Notes: generated from the letters alone by a model not told the origin. 64,000 nucleotides of DNA from Gonapodya prolifera JEL478 (GCA_001574975.1 KQ965735.1:138204-202203); one strand, 5' to 3'. Shown: positions 24,101-40,700, counted from the stretch's first letter. Numbers and translations: made by a program.

Positions 24101-26517
24101 TCAAAATGACGTTTCTAAACGGTCCCGCATCTAATAAACACTGGATGAATGAACGGTTCGTGACTAAACGATTCAAGAACCAACCTCTGGACGACATGGT
24201 CACGAGTGCTTTCGCAGAGACGGTTCGGACATTTCTTCTTGCATTATCTGACAGAATTAGTCGCTGACATTCTGCCACACCACCAGAACTTATTATCTCG
24301 AGCATGATTGCGTCGTCCGCGATCTGAATTTTGATCATTGATGAACAAAGAAATGGTACCATTACGCCATTTGAAACAAAACCCTGGTATTACTTACCGC
24401 CGATAAGTTGAGTAGCATTGCTACTCCGCCGTATTGCAAATCTGGCTCGTTTGACTATGTGTCCATCCAAATCGCATATCCAGACAAGTGGAGCCCCAAA
24501 AAGGAACAGAAGTTAAATGCATTGAAAAAGGTCTCGGTTTTGCACCGTGGAAAGACCTGCCTTGCAAAATCCAACAACGGCGCCCACAACTCCATCACCG
24601 ACAACTCCCATTGCATTCGCGGCAGAGCCACACAAGAAAACAAATATATCAGCGACATACAAAGCCAGGGGGACCGATAGAGATGGTGAAAGTTCCACCA
24701 AGCGCTTTACGCATCCAGTTTCAAAAAGTTCCCCATGTGAATCCACTTTGGGAGCATTAAAACGAGATACGTCAATTGCAGTCAAGGCGTTCCATACCAT
24801 TCTCCGCAAGTTCGTGGACCAACGCCAAAGCCAATGTCATAGTTTCCCCATCATCAGAGCGGAGAAAGCCCGCAAGTCGCCGAACTATACCAGTTGACAG
24901 AGTGTGCCGTTGGAAGTCCTCTTCCAAAGGGAGTTTGAGTGCCTCGTTCTTGATGAGGATAGAAACGACGCTCACCATTGCCTGATGTGAGCCATTTAAG
25001 GGTTCGGAGGGCTACTCTTATGGCTGGTGGTTCTCCCACACCCAAGGTCCGCATAAGGCCTGCTAGTACCCCGCGTTGCGTTGAGAACGCATAGCGCCCA
25101 ATGTCCCGGCAGGCGAACTCGAAAAGGAGCCGAAGAGACCAGTAAGCCAACTCTGGGTCGTCTACCAAGATTTCACGCTAGATCAACTCAAATATAATAC
25201 AGCAGTTCAACCAAACTCACCGCTTCGAAGGCACGACGAAATGAATGCAGACACTTCCATATCAATAAGCTTCCGTAGCTCTGACTCGGTATTCGCAGCC
25301 CCTTTCACGGTTGACGATTTTTCTTTCGAAATTCTCGACTCATGAAGAGACTTCCCCACCTTCTGCTTGTCCGACGAGCCTCACTACCGCGTGAAGACAA
25401 AGCTTTTGCGTGTTCGTATTTCCAAAAGATAATCGAGCGTGTTGCGACAGGAGCGGTACAAATCCAGTAGCGAGAAGGGCAGGATGTAGTGCGTCTACAG
25501 GAGTCTGGAATCACAAATATGCTAGCATTGAAAAACCTTCCCTCATTCACCACAAACACAAAGCTGATGCACCAGTAGCAATGTCCAATACTTGAGATCG
25601 TTGGAGCGGGATGGATCCGAAACGAGTATTTTGCTAAGAGCTGTTAGGACGTCAAGACGAACGAGACTGGAACGACGTGAATCTGTTGAACGGAGATCCA
25701 CGTGTTGTTGGCGCAAATCTCGCTGACAACACGTCCACGACAACACGGCAGCAGGTACCTTCACCACTGACGAGCTTGAATAGTGCGATGACAGCATCTC
25801 GTCGCACTACGTCACGTTCGAAGGGATCTCGTACGACTTCAGATAGCACACGGAGGGCACCAAGTCGCACGAGCGGAGTTTTCGCTGTTTCTATCATCGT
25901 GCATCGAAAAAGTTGATCAGACGTTGTCCATTCTGTCACCATTACTCCAATGACCTTTGCCAACTGGCCCCATTCCTGACATGCTCTTTGCGCGCATAAG
26001 AAGAAGCGCTAGCACCACTCTCCTAAACCTTAGCACCCCATTCCAATATCATTTACATACCAATCTTTGCGAGAAGTGCCACGCAGTTGACAGCAGATTC
26101 TCGAAGGACGGGGTCCGAAACAGAGCACGCAGCGACAACTTCGGCCAGAGTGTCATACGACGCGGCGCGGTCAAGAAGAATCTGTGTCACTGATTCTTGA
26201 ACGATTACATTTTGATGGTCCACAAGCTCGGCAAGTGAGTCAAGGGAAAGTACTGACAACAGGTTGAACCACAGCACCCCCGGAGCGAGAACTACGATTC
26301 CCGTACCATCTTCCGGTTTTTCGTAGTCCCTTGTTTCTTCGTTATCCGTTATCCTTTGGTTTCCAAGGTTGTCGTTTCCAGCTCTACCCGAACCCGCATT
26401 CATTCGTTTTCCACCAGACAAGATCGCATATAGTCGGTAACCGACAACCGAAGCAATTAGCCCCGAGAGAAAATACGCGGTAGGACCCGGGGACGCCGGC
26501 AGGTTCGGGTAAGGCAT
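21124..26517 (-). CDS. Membrane-anchored armadillo-repeat / SPRY protein
   Basis: A large gene of many exons, encoding roughly 1,400-1,600 residues. The N-terminus (ATG 26515-26517) has one hydrophobic segment (TAYFLSGLIASVVGYRLYAI), likely a signal anchor. The central ~1,000 residues are helical repeats of the armadillo/HEAT kind, for example LVRLGALRVLSEVVRDPFER with RRDAVIALFKLVSGEG further on, and LAYWSLRLLFEFACRD. Near the C-terminus is a SPRY domain: GQFAFEVELRTDGIIQIGWA, then GIGDD, SYSFDGCRKQKWHG, SWSVGDVITCRIDLDE, and, after a spliced intron, NGRSLGVAFQNVD. A further segment ending FERVAWNFGAKPI looks like the last strands of a second, divergent SPRY. The architecture recalls RSPRY1 (signal sequence, ARM-like repeats, SPRY), but no RING follows. 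The function is unknown; a substrate-recruiting or scaffolding role is inference. Confidence 0.72.
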
Positions 26518-26643
26518 AAAGCACGGTTGAGCGGATGGGTTGATTCATACTGCACTTCCACGAAATCCCCTCTCCCCCTCCGCTTCGTTCACGATCGCAC
26601 CCATCGTCTGCCTTTCGATTGCTCTTGACTGTAGATTCGTGTG
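26518..26643. promoter_or_regulatory. Compact bidirectional promoter, ARM/SPRY gene and CUL2
   Basis: 126 bp separate the two divergent ATGs. The stretch is pyrimidine-rich on the + strand (TCCCCTCTCCCCCTCCGC near 26566-26583), and no TATA box is visible. The sharing of elements is inferred from the spacing alone. Confidence 0.4.
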
Positions 26644-29756
<3,113 letters not shown>

Positions 29757-29880
29757 AGCACAAGTCTGGTCACATAAAATTTTCGCACCCTTGTAGTATA
29801 ACTGATCTGATTGGTCACCAAAAAACGGTCCCCGCTCCCGAACTAGCATTGAGCTAGCCATTGGGTGCCACCGCATTACA

Positions 29881-30152
29881 TCATGTCGCAAGATCTATCC
29901 GGTACTCTGACTTGTCTACCCCAGACACGAAATGCAGGCCTTGATACACAAATGGTATTTCAACTCCGAAGAGAGCGAAGAGAGCAGCACCTGTAATACA
30001 AGCGACCAAGATGCCGTGGAGAAACAGTCGGTTGGTGGAGGTTTTTGCTCCGTTTTTATTTTGAAGTTTCTTACTTCCCGCCTTCTTTGGAACCCTCTAA
30101 CACCCTCCAGCTACAATCGCAAGTCACACACAGGGTCCCAAAGCACCACCAT
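29881..30152 (-). CDS. Candidate small single-pass membrane protein
   Basis: On the minus strand a frame of ~70 codons is open from about 30110 to the stop at 29881-29883. A Lys-rich start (VPKKAGSKKLQNKNGAK) precedes one strong membrane segment (FLHGILVACITGAALFALFG) and a short polar tail ending RIDLAT. An ATG at 30150-30152 could supply the start through a very short (35 nt) intron, which is doubtful; the true 5' end may differ. The size and pattern suggest a small mitochondrial or ER inner-membrane subunit, but I do not recognise the family. It lies convergent with CUL2, with ~125 bp between the two stop codons. Confidence 0.35.
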
Positions 30153-30838
30153 GATATAGGTAGCAATACCGCATGAATACACGTGATTGAGCCGGGAAAA
30201 ACGTCTGAGCAGGAGTCCAGGGATGCTGACGTCACATCACAACCGTTGCTGCTTCGCCTTTCCCTCTACGGTCGCGTCGACCAGGACAAGATCGAAGAAG
30301 GATTTTGCACGAGCTGCCAAACCACTTTGTCGCGGCTGGCGCGAAGCAGTGGGCGAAAGCGGAACGGCGAGCCTCAGCAATGGAGGAAGTGTCGAACAGG
30401 AGAAAGGCGAACCGACCACAAAACATGCGCGTATAACGCTTTTGGTATTGGTGCTGATGGTTGGTCCCCATCTCTTTGCCATTGTCCTTATGGACACGAG
30501 GGGCGGGGTTCAAGTGTTCTGCACTAGGTTATCTTCTCTCTTCACTTTGAATGCCTTTGTTTCTTCATCTTTCTGACTGCTTGTAAAGGGATGCCCCTTC
30601 CCACACCCCACAAATCTCCCCAAAAGTGGCCGTTATGCGTGACGAGCTCACCATCCAGCTGCTCGTTCACCTTCTTAGCTCGATGATTGCACGTACTATG
30701 TGTGGCTTCATAATTAGAATTTCAGTCGCACAACCTGGAAACTTGTTCCCCAGAGCTTCCGGCAGAATTTAGTTCTTCGGCTAAAACCCTTGTTCGACAA
30801 CCAAGTTGTCTTCGTTTTAAAATGGACAGAAGTCAGTC
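30153..30838. other. Intergenic region upstream of PMR1
   Basis: Several frames are open across 30183-30590 on both strands, one with a hydrophobic stretch (ITLLVLVLMVGPHLFAIVLM, + strand), but none shows a family motif or a credible start with splice sites. I treat the region as the PMR1 promoter and 5' UTR; a second small gene cannot be excluded. Confidence 0.4.
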
Positions 30839-33800
30839 ATGAATGGCCATCGCCGCTCTCCTTCCCCGCAATCCCCGCAAGAATCCTCGCCATCGTCCCG
30901 CTCGAGCACAGCAACTTCGTTCTTTCACCCTGGGGCCACCACTCAACCTTCCCGGTCGCGATTGAAGCCATCACAATCACGCAGCGACAGTTTTGCAGCC
31001 ACCACTTCATTTCTATCCGCCTCTTCAGAGCCTATTGAACTTCCCGCTCCACCAATGTACGCGAACGGGCGAATTTCATTGACCCCATCCGCGAGGGCTG
31101 CTCTGCTGACCGTCGAGCAGACTATCGGCGAACAAAACACTTCCTTGGACAGGGGCCTGTCAAGCTCCGAAGCTGAATACCGCCTCAAGCTCCATGGGCC
31201 CAATGACTTGGAACATGGGGATGGTGAAACGCTTTTCGGGAAGTTCATGGAACAGATAAAAAACCCCATGATATTACTCCTACTCAGTTCGGCGCTTATA
31301 TCTGTCTTGATGGGACAATACGATGACGCTATGAGCATTACATTGGTGAGAGTTGGAACTATTGTTGCCTGAATGATGTAACATCACGCCATCCTTGTTC
31401 AGGCCATCTCGATTGTGGTAACAGGTGCGATACCGAGGATTCTGCGCAGAAAGTGATTCCTCGGTCTCAATTCCCCCGCCCGAAACAGTTGCATTTGTTC
31501 AGGAATACCGTTCCGAGAAATCTCTGGAGGAGCTTAACAGATTGGTGCCACACTACTGCCATCTTTTGAGGTGAGTCACATGAGATCGCACTACTGTGCT
31601 GTTTCTTATCTCCGAAACGATTCAGAGAGGGGGGATGGACAACCCAGCTGGCCAATACACTGGTACCTGGTGATATTGTGCAGTTTGCGACGGGTGACAG
31701 AGTTCCTGCAGATGTTCGTCTCTGTAATGTAAGTTTTATCGAACGCGAGTGAGTTGCGGGGTTCTAAATAGTTGCACCTCTCCAGGCATTTGAATTGGAG
31801 GTCGATGAATCCTCATTGACTGGTGAAAATGAACCTTGCAGGAAGACTTCTGAGGCCATCGGTGGTATGGCCAATGGAGCAAATCTGCCACTTGCTGAAC
31901 GGAAAAACATAGGTTTCATGGGGACACTCGTTCGAAGCGGTAAGTTTTGATGGGATGTTGATCGAATGTCTTATATCACTCTTTGTAATGTAGGACGTGG
32001 CTCTGGGGTGGTCATTGGGACTGGTCAACAAACCGAATTCGGCCATGTGTTTAATCTGATGAAAGAGGTCGATGCTCGTAAGACGCCACTCCAAACCAAG
32101 ATGGATGACCTAGGGAAACAGCTCTCTGCCCTTTCTTTCGCTATAATCGTTCTTATCGTGATCGTTGGTGTACTTCAGGGCCGTCAGTGGCTTGAGATGT
32201 TCACAATCGGCGTTTCATTGGCAGTTGCTGCTATCCCCGAGGGTTTGCCAATTGTTGTAACGGTTACATTAGCGCTCGGAGTCCTACGAATGGCGAAACG
32301 GCAAGTTATTGTTAAGAAGCTGCCGAGCGTTGAATCGTTAGGCTCTGTCAATGTCATCTGTGTAGACAAAACCGGTGAGCTACTGCATGAATTACCTTCC
32401 TTCGCTGCCTAAACCCTGCTTTGAAGGTACTCTCACAATGAACAAGATGACCGCAGTGACGCTGTACGTGGCAGCCAACGATACCTTTCACGAATTAGAA
32501 GAGCAACCAGTCGTTCAATTGTATCCAGCGTTAATTACGTTGCTTCGTGCTGGTAAGGTCACACTGGCTTTCTTTTCACTTGACTTGATTTCGACTGTGA
32601 GTTTGAACAGGAAATCTCTGTAACAACGCTGAGTTAAATATTGAACTTGGTCACGCCATTGGTCAACCGACGGAAGTAGCGTTGTTGGAGCTATGCCAGA
32701 GATTTTGTTTAAAAGACGAGCGAAAGAGCTCTGTCAGGATAACGGAACAACCATTCACCTTTGATACAAAGTGGATGTCAGTGACCTGCCAAATCGAGGA
32801 CACCACCTTGACGTTCGCGAAAGGAGCTCTGGAGAGGATTCTCGAGAGGTGTAACAGCGTGCTTTTGACTGACGGGACTTCCCGACCGATGGATTCCGCT
32901 GCTAGAGAAAGGATTGAAGCCCGGGCGGCACATGCAACAAAGAGTGGGCTTCGCCTTATATCCATGGCGGTGGGCACAAAGGCAGACTCGGATTGGTCTT
33001 TTGTGGGGTTTTGCGGGCTGATTGACCCCCCGAGACCGGGTATCGGTAGGGTAATCAATACTTTGATCGAAGGTGGTGTTAAAGTGGTTATGATCACGGG
33101 CGATTCAGGTGCGTTGGGTTCGACAATACCCTTCTTCGTGTATGCTGATCTGAATCTCACGGAAACATCAAGAGGGAACCGCTCTCTCTATTGCGTCGAG
33201 GCTTGGGATAGCATCCCAAGCTACGTCGGGCTACCACCTGTCTGGCAGCGACATGGATGTGATGTCTGAGCACACCCTGACAAGAATGATCCACGATGTG
33301 TCCATTTTTTACCGTGCGACTCCTAAGCACAAAATGCAAATTGTTCGAGCCTTTCAGGCAAAGGGTGATATTGTAGCCATGACGGGAGATGGTGTAAATG
33401 GTATGTGATGTCAGCGGATAAATAGGGTGTTAGGACCAGAACTTACAAAACGATTGAACAGACGCCCCAGCGCTTAAATTAGCGGATGTGGGTGTCCGCC
33501 TAGTCAGGTTGAAGGTTGTACTAACCACTGATATTGGCAGATTGGAGTTGCTATGGGGCGAGGGGGAACAGATGTGGCGAAGGAGGCTGCTGATATGATC
33601 CTCGTCGAAGACGATTTCTGTGAGAAGCGGTTGGTGTGGGACATTTAAGCTGAAATGCATAACCGCTCTGGTTCAGCCACCGTCCTCCATGCTATCGAGG
33701 AAGGAAAATCGATCTTTTACAATATTCAAAATTTCCTCCGGTTTCAGCTTTCCACTGCAATATCTGCGCTTGCCCTGATTGCGATGGCCACTTTCCTTGG

Positions 33801-34521
33801 TCTCAGCAACCCTTTGAACGCGATGCAGATTCTTTGGATCAGTGAGTCTTCCCTCACTCTCAAATCTCGATTGCTCGTTTTCCAAATCACCGGACTTGAC
33901 TCTCCTAGACATAATTTGCGATGGTCCCGTTGCGCAATCTTTGGGGGTGGAGGCAGTCGACCCTGACGTAATGCGCGCCCCTCCCCGAAACCCAAATACG
34001 CCGATAGTCTCTCGGCGCCTCATATCGCGGATATTGACCTCGGCGTTCATGATGGTTGCGGGTACTTTATGGGTGTTTCAGGGTGAACTTAAACATGGCT
34101 CAGTTTCTGCAAGGGGTACCACAGTTGTGGGTGTTATGATTGGTTGAAGCATCAACGGTGGGATAACTCAGAAGCCATCACCTTGTTTCAGACATTCACT
34201 TCATTTGTCTTCTTCGATCTTTTCAACTCCATGGCATGCCGCTCCGAAAGAAGATCAATTTTTGAGATTGGACTCTTCACGAACTCCATGTACAATGGAG
34301 CATTTGTTTTCTCCTTAGTCGGACAGCTGCTTGTGGTTTATCTACCAGTCTTCCAGGCGATTTTTCAGACTGAAGCGTTGCCGCTGTTGGACTTATTGCA
34401 AATTGTGCTTGTTGCGAGCACCGTGCTATGGGTCGACGAGATAAGGAAATACTTAGAAAAAACAAAATCTCGCTTCATCAATCGGACTTCGTTTGGGAAG
34501 AATCAGGAATCTATCGTTTAA
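30839..34521 (+). CDS. PMR1: Golgi Ca2+/Mn2+ P-type ATPase (SPCA)
   Basis: The gene has about eleven exons and ~900 residues. A Ser/Pro-rich N-terminus leads to the P2A core: [20 protein letters not shown] (M1/M2), [20 protein letters not shown], and the actuator motif [12 protein letters not shown]4 follows as [20 protein letters not shown]. The phosphorylation motif [11 protein letters not shown] is split by an intron after DKTG. Next come nucleotide-binding [31 protein letters not shown], and the M6 region after a spliced [13 protein letters not shown]. The PEGLP...ALGVLRMA context and length match SPCA/PMR1 rather than SERCA or PMCA. PMR1 loads the Golgi with Ca2+ and Mn2+, and Mn2+ supports glycosyltransferases in the secretory pathway. 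The start ATG at 30839-30841 is the first in the frame. Confidence 0.95.
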
Positions 34522-34604
34522 TTTATTAATTACTGGCAGTGCCCATGCATGGCACAAAGTTAGAAGGCTGGCCAATACATTCCTATGTACAAGGTCGTAA
34601 CAAA

Positions 34605-37600
34605 TCACTGAGATAACTTTTCCAACATGGTCTTTTCCTGCCAAGATCCTTGTTGGAGGGCAATGAAATCTTAACAGCACGTCAACGTTGCACTCACCCA
34701 AGAAAGATATCGCTTTTCCCGCTCTTCACTGTCAACATCACCAAGTTTATTCCCCGAGAGCGATGGGGCAGTTGTTGAAGATAGCTCCTCCTTCTTGGCT
34801 GGTAATTTCACCGTGCTTGCTTCCCACGTGCCCTTCTCCTTTGCTCGAATAATGCGCCTCTCTGCAACGTATTGCAGTCTTTGAATTTCTCGTTCGAAGT
34901 ACGCTTTAACGAATGTTTTTTCATTCTTTGCGGCTCGGCTCAAGGCTCGCGGCACTTCAAGGAGATGGAGTGTGCCCTCATCGTCACCAACACCCAACAA
35001 CTGCTGAGCACCAGAACGACCACCGGACGTCGCTGCAGATAAGAATGTACTTTATGTTAATCACCTTTAACTTATTCGAGCTGCCTCTCACATTGTGGTA
35101 AATGTTGAATCGTAAGACTGGAGATTGCAGCCGAGCACACATTCTGTGACGCTGACGGTCCGTGCGACTTGTCCAGGAGGTCCCACATCTCAATACTTCC
35201 ATCTTCCTTTCCGATAAAAAAAACTCCCGGTCTTGTAGGACTCCAATTGCAAGCAGTTAAGAAGCATGGTGCTGTAGCGGACGATAACAATGGTCCTGTC
35301 TGAGTCGAATTGGTAGTTCCTGGGTGAAACAAGACAAAGAAAGATTTCTCATTTAACGCTTACCGATAGTTTTTCCTTCCAAATGTGAAAGCTCCAACCG
35401 CCGACACTGAGAACAATATCCGGGAAAAACGGAGACCGGCTGAGATCACTCATCGGAGCGAAGTGGACTGCCGCTGCAAATTCGACATGGCAAAAGGACC
35501 CGTCTTTATCTTCCTTTTCCGGGATCCAGTCTGCGTATACAACGTCTCCTTCCTGCATTGCATGCAACGAAACTCAACGTGAATTCCTGATTCAATGTCA
35601 CTCATCCCATACCTCGGTCGCACAAAAAAATTTGCTTGCGAAACTCTTTTCATCTTTTTCTTTTATATCTTTGGCAGAACTTGACTCTGCCGCTTTGGCC
35701 GCAACACTCATGTTGCCCTCAGATTGATTTCGAACTGTCTTCTCAACCTGCGGGTGGAGGCTTATCTTTAGAACACCATATTCAAGGCCACCTTCCGCAG
35801 TAGGAATTGATGTCTATGGTGGGGCAATTGTTGTAGTGGAGCTGGAGAAGAGAAAATTATTCCGTACCTTGAACAGAGGCCTCCAAACGAGATCCAGAAG
35901 CTTGACTTCTGGTTTGTACCGGAGGTCCCAAAATAATATCTGGCCATCGGTGGAAGTTGTGTATAGTTGCTTCTGCGAAGAATCAGAAGGATCAACGATA
36001 TCTCCGAGCTTGTTGACCTAATTGTTACTCGTGAGATGTTGGTACTTCGAAGCATTGCGACCCCAACCTACTTCCAAGGATTTTTGGAGCCAGCCAATAT
36101 CAGTAATTGGTGCTCGGTGCGAGTGTTCAATGGAAGAAACGACAATATAACGTGAGACGGGTGTTTCGACCTTTGCCTCCTTTCCAATCTCCGGAACCTC
36201 TGCCAACTTCTCCTTCCGACCCTGTTTCAGTCTATCGTGATGCTCTGATATATCCCAAAGAACCACTTGCCCATTAATGCATCCCCCAACCACAATGTTC
36301 GGATCTTGTGGGTGAAACCGGAAGCACAAGATATCATCTGGAGCTTCCAGCATAAGTTGTGGATGAATAGGATCAAAAAAGCTCCATATCAAAATGAGAG
36401 CTTTCTTTCTGTTGGCAAATCCAACCTCAATCCTCTCATATTGTGTACTTCTTTGTACACACGACATGGCGACAATACCCCTCTGCGCAGGATGCCAGTC
36501 AACGCAAGCAATCGACCTATCCTTGGAGTGCTTGAGATCCGTGAAGGATTGGTACTCCTGAAGAGCGATATGGGATCCCTGGTCGATGGTGACATCTTCT
36601 TCCCCCAAGTCAGCAAAATCATCCCTAAAAATGTCCATAATGGCATTAAGACGTAGAGGGCGCTCAAATTTTGCTGCAACGGTTTGGACTGCCATCGAAA
36701 AATCTGGATTCCGCATCACCGCATCTTTTTTCGCATCATCTAGCCGCAGAGACTCGTATTGAGCTGAGAAATTCACAGGTTTAAACCAAATGGTTTGCAT
36801 AATGGCGTCGCACATCACGGGAACAGATTGAATGGCTTTGCTGAGTTGAACTCGTAGAACTTCTGGAGTAGCATCCTTCACTGTCCGGATCTCGTAATGA
36901 CCATCGGCTGCATCTCTATCCATAAATTTGCACGGCGATCCGAAGTATTTCCTCTTCCGAGAAAGCTTTATTGTGACGAGCTCGCGGTTGTCAACCACAG
37001 TTTCATGTTCGATATCCTTGTCGCTTCCCAGGGGCACCCAGCCGGATCGCTTTTGTTCCACAGGTTCTTCCGCAGCATTTGCTTCCGCTAAAATCGGATT
37101 TAAAAGGGCGTCCTTGAGAGACAGAGGTTAACCGGTAACTTTTCACTCTTTTAGTTCACCAATTCTCTTACTTTAGCCTCAACGGTTAAGCAAAGAAAGA
37201 AGTTTTGACCGTACTGCCATTCTGCGTCATATGCCAAGAGAAGTTGGTCTTGAGGATACGCCTGAGGTCCAGATTGAAAATTGCATCTAAAATATGGCAG
37301 CATGCTCATTTACCATTACAGCAGCCTTCGCTGGATAGAAGTCACCGATCGCCAAGCGTGACTGGAAGTCCGCCAAGAAGTCTGCTTTGGGAATCATTTT
37401 GTACTTGCTTCCTTCATTGACGTCCTGACCTATCACGACTTTGTATAGTGCCTGCGTCGCACCAGTCAAAAACAATGGCATTATGCCATCTGGTACTTTA
37501 TTCGAGTTTTGAATTGGATCCGCCTGTGTGGCTGGGCTTGTGACATCCACTGATTTCGTTGTCGCAGCAACAGGCGTTTCGGCGTCCGAGGAAACCCCTG

Positions 37601-37691
37601 CAGGGGCATCGCTAAGAGATTCGGCGGGAGTTTCATTAGGTTGCTTTGAAATCCGCGTTGGAGGCTTGTCTGGTCCTGTTGTTTCCGTCAT
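34605..37691 (-). CDS. DNAI3: Axonemal inner-arm dynein intermediate chain
   Basis: A multi-exon gene of ~850 residues; first exon from 37691, last exon 34637-34605. The N-terminal exon carries a disordered Thr/Pro/Ala stretch, then MPLFLTGATQALYKVVIGQD and the KADFLADFQSRLAIGDFYPA block. The next blocks are those of WDR63/DNAI3: QKRSGWVPLGSDKDIEHETV, EYQSFTDLKHSKDRSIACVD, then LILIWSFFDPIHPQLMLEAP and GGCINGQVVLWDISEHH. These are part of a C-terminal WD40 propeller. DNAI3 is an intermediate chain of the two-headed inner dynein arm I1/f, so its presence points to a motile flagellum. The last intron yields the tail LSWEKTMLEKLSQ. It ends close to the PMR1 3' end (convergent) and lies ~106 bp downstream of the RhoGAP gene on the same strand. 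Confidence 0.94.
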
Positions 37692-37797
37692 CACAGCTGT
37701 TCTGGTAGTGGTTGTGCGGATTACACACCAATAAATGTTACCGACAGCGAGCAATTTTGCAGATAAAATATGATTAACTAACAATAATAATGGAAAA

Positions 37798-40700
37798 TCA
37801 TGTATCCACATCTGGAGCAAACACCCAATCCGCTTGCTCCACAATTGATGACACGAGACTGTTGATTCCTCCCATGTTCATCATATTTACTATCGAATTG
37901 CCGGCGGAATCGTCCGGTGGTCGAAGCAGAGTAGGGCTGAACAAGTTCCAAATTTGAAAAGTTGCACAAATGCCCCCAACAATCAGCACCTACCCAAAAA
38001 CTATAGCGATATTGTTCGGCTCCATTTTGTTAATATCGGCGCTCGCCACTACTTTTTGAAGATGCCGAACAAGGTATTCAAGAACCGTACGATTGTGAGG
38101 GGGTAGTTCATCGATCAGTCGCTTGACAGCATATAGTCTTTCGTCATAATCCATGATTCCTAGGAATTGGCAAGGTTGATGGACTGTGAACATTTGCCGG
38201 TCCAGAGTCACTTACGAGATGCTTCAACAAAGTGTTCGTACATATCAAAAGGAATCAGGGGGTTCTGCAACTCTCGAAAGTAAAGCTTCAGGAGTGACGT
38301 TAAATTGTTGATGTCGGCAGTGTCGTCATCTGACAACACCACAGTATCAGGATCAAGACCTGTAGTAAATCGACAGCATTGTCATACACAAAGTCGCAAG
38401 CACTTAAATTTTCGGAAAGGATCACTGACTGGAATTAAATTGTTGTTTCATCTTCTGAACCAACGCTGAGTTCCCCGAGAGCCTATAGATCCCTTGACTG
38501 TCCAAACCTCGATGCTCCACCTCTTTAATGCAAAGCTCAACGATGCGGGGTATGTGTCGCCCAGGAGTCTTTGAAAGTTGAACATCCAGGAGACCGCCAA
38601 AGACGTTTGCTAACAAATGAGAGTGAATTGACTTTCGCTTGTGCCTTCCCAAACGGAACAGCGTACCTCGAGGATCTTGCGGCTCTTTGATGTTGGGGGC
38701 CTGCAATTCAATTCGCTTAAGTAGAGGGAAATCCGCTCATTATAAGTCCATAGAAACCTACCCGTTTCGCAAATAGGCCACCAAATCCCTTTTTCTTCTG
38801 TTTGTCACCGTCTTCATCCAATAGTGAGCCAAACGATCCACTTGATGGCTTGCTTAGTTCGTCCTCTTTGAAATCAAAATGAGAGGTTGTTTCAATAGTT
38901 CAGTTCAGTACAATGCTCACTCTTTCCACTCGTTCGTCGTTCCTTTTCTAAAGTTGCCGCGTCTTCCTTTTTGTCAGGCTCTGGAACATGAGGATAGTTT
39001 GTCACTTCGCCATTTCATTCTGGAACTTCCATGCTCAAATCAACGCACTTCGTTCGAGGAAGCGAGGCAAAATTCGCTTCTTGTCGGCAATGGTTGCTTC
39101 GTACTTTAGTACCGCGTTCATCACAACTTGCCAGTCCCTCAGTAAATCACCATCAATCAAGTTACGGAAAACAATCTGCCTCACCAAACGCCGAGTCTTT
39201 CGAGTTTGCTGCCACGCTCAGGGAGTTAAACCACGTAGCACAGTCAGTGTCGTCTTTGGTCAAGATCAAGTATCGGTTCCCTGTGCGACAATGCAACGCG
39301 ATTGCATTCTTCTTCCGTGTTTGGTCCTTTGTAGCGATTTCGAGACGGGCGCCTGCTATATCGACATGTCCAAAAGGTAGACCATGTCCTTCTTTCTAGT
39401 TTGCGTCATCGAGCATGTGTGATCCCAGAAGTCCATGCGGCCGCATTCAATAGAAACCCACCTTCGGTGTGTCCTTGTAAACAACGACGCAGCCTTCCGA
39501 GAGTACAAGATGGAACGCCTTCCAATCTTTCTTAAGGAACCGGTCCTCGCCCTTTTCTAATCTCAACTGCGCGACTCCCTCGTAAATAATGTACTCGGTA
39601 GGAATAGGATCGAGAACCTGGTGCATTTCAAGGTTTAATCACCGATAAAGATGCCAGCAAATGCAAGTTTTCTCACGAGTCCCAGATCCATTTTACTGAT
39701 GGCAGTGACAACTTCAGCATCGTCATCATCATCATGATGGAACAATGGTACAGACTCCCCTTTAGACACATCATCTTCGGTGATGTGAGAGTCTGTAGAC
39801 ATGACCTGCGACAAAGATGGGAAATGTATCAACCTTTTTTCGGTGGAGATTTGATTGTTTGTCGGACCCCTTACAGAATTCGTTGTCTTAGCAGGACTTG
39901 CCAAGTTGAGTCCCACATTACCATCACCCGCAGCTATTGCTTTCGCCGCGGGTGATGGTCCGAGCAACGGTGGTGGACCCGGTAGCAAAGAGGGGTTGGT
40001 GTCCTTTTCACCGAAGGAAGGACTGTGGGATGACCCCTCGGTGTCCATCCGACTAATATCGAGATTGCTGTCGGGTAGGTCGGGCTTTTCCCACTTTGTC
40101 TCACCGGTTTCTTCGTGGAAATAGTACACTTGGCCCTCAGAATCCCGGGCCGCCCGCCAAGATCGTGGAAGTTCGAGCTGCAGTGCAAGTTCATGATATA
40201 CCGCTAGAGCGTAACTTCAATCCCAAATTTCACTCACCTCAAGCGCTGCAAGCTCTTCATCTGCCTCTCCGTCGCGATCCGTTGCAGATCTCTGAGAGAG
40301 CTCCTCAGGCAACTCCCACGTCGTTTGCTCAGTTTTCTCGTTATAGTAGTATGTTTGTCCTCTCTCGTCTTCCACAGCCACCCATCCGTGAGCTCCCGTC
40401 CAGCGGGACACTTCCAGTTCGCTTCCTGCACCCACACCATCCTCTCCACTATTGTCTGCTGCTCCATCGGGAGACGCTGAGCCAGGCCGCTCCATTTCCC
40501 CCACGACCAGCTCACTAGCTTGTGACGCAATCGAACTTCCTTGGAACGGATCACTGGTGGATCCCACTGTGGATAGCTGGGAGAACTGGGTGGCGGCGAC
40601 TGACGATTGAGGTTGTGCTGGGACCTGCGACGTGGCGGAGACGTCTGAGGATGCGGAGACCATCGATGGTGTAGGTACATTGGATGGGGAGCCAATGGCG

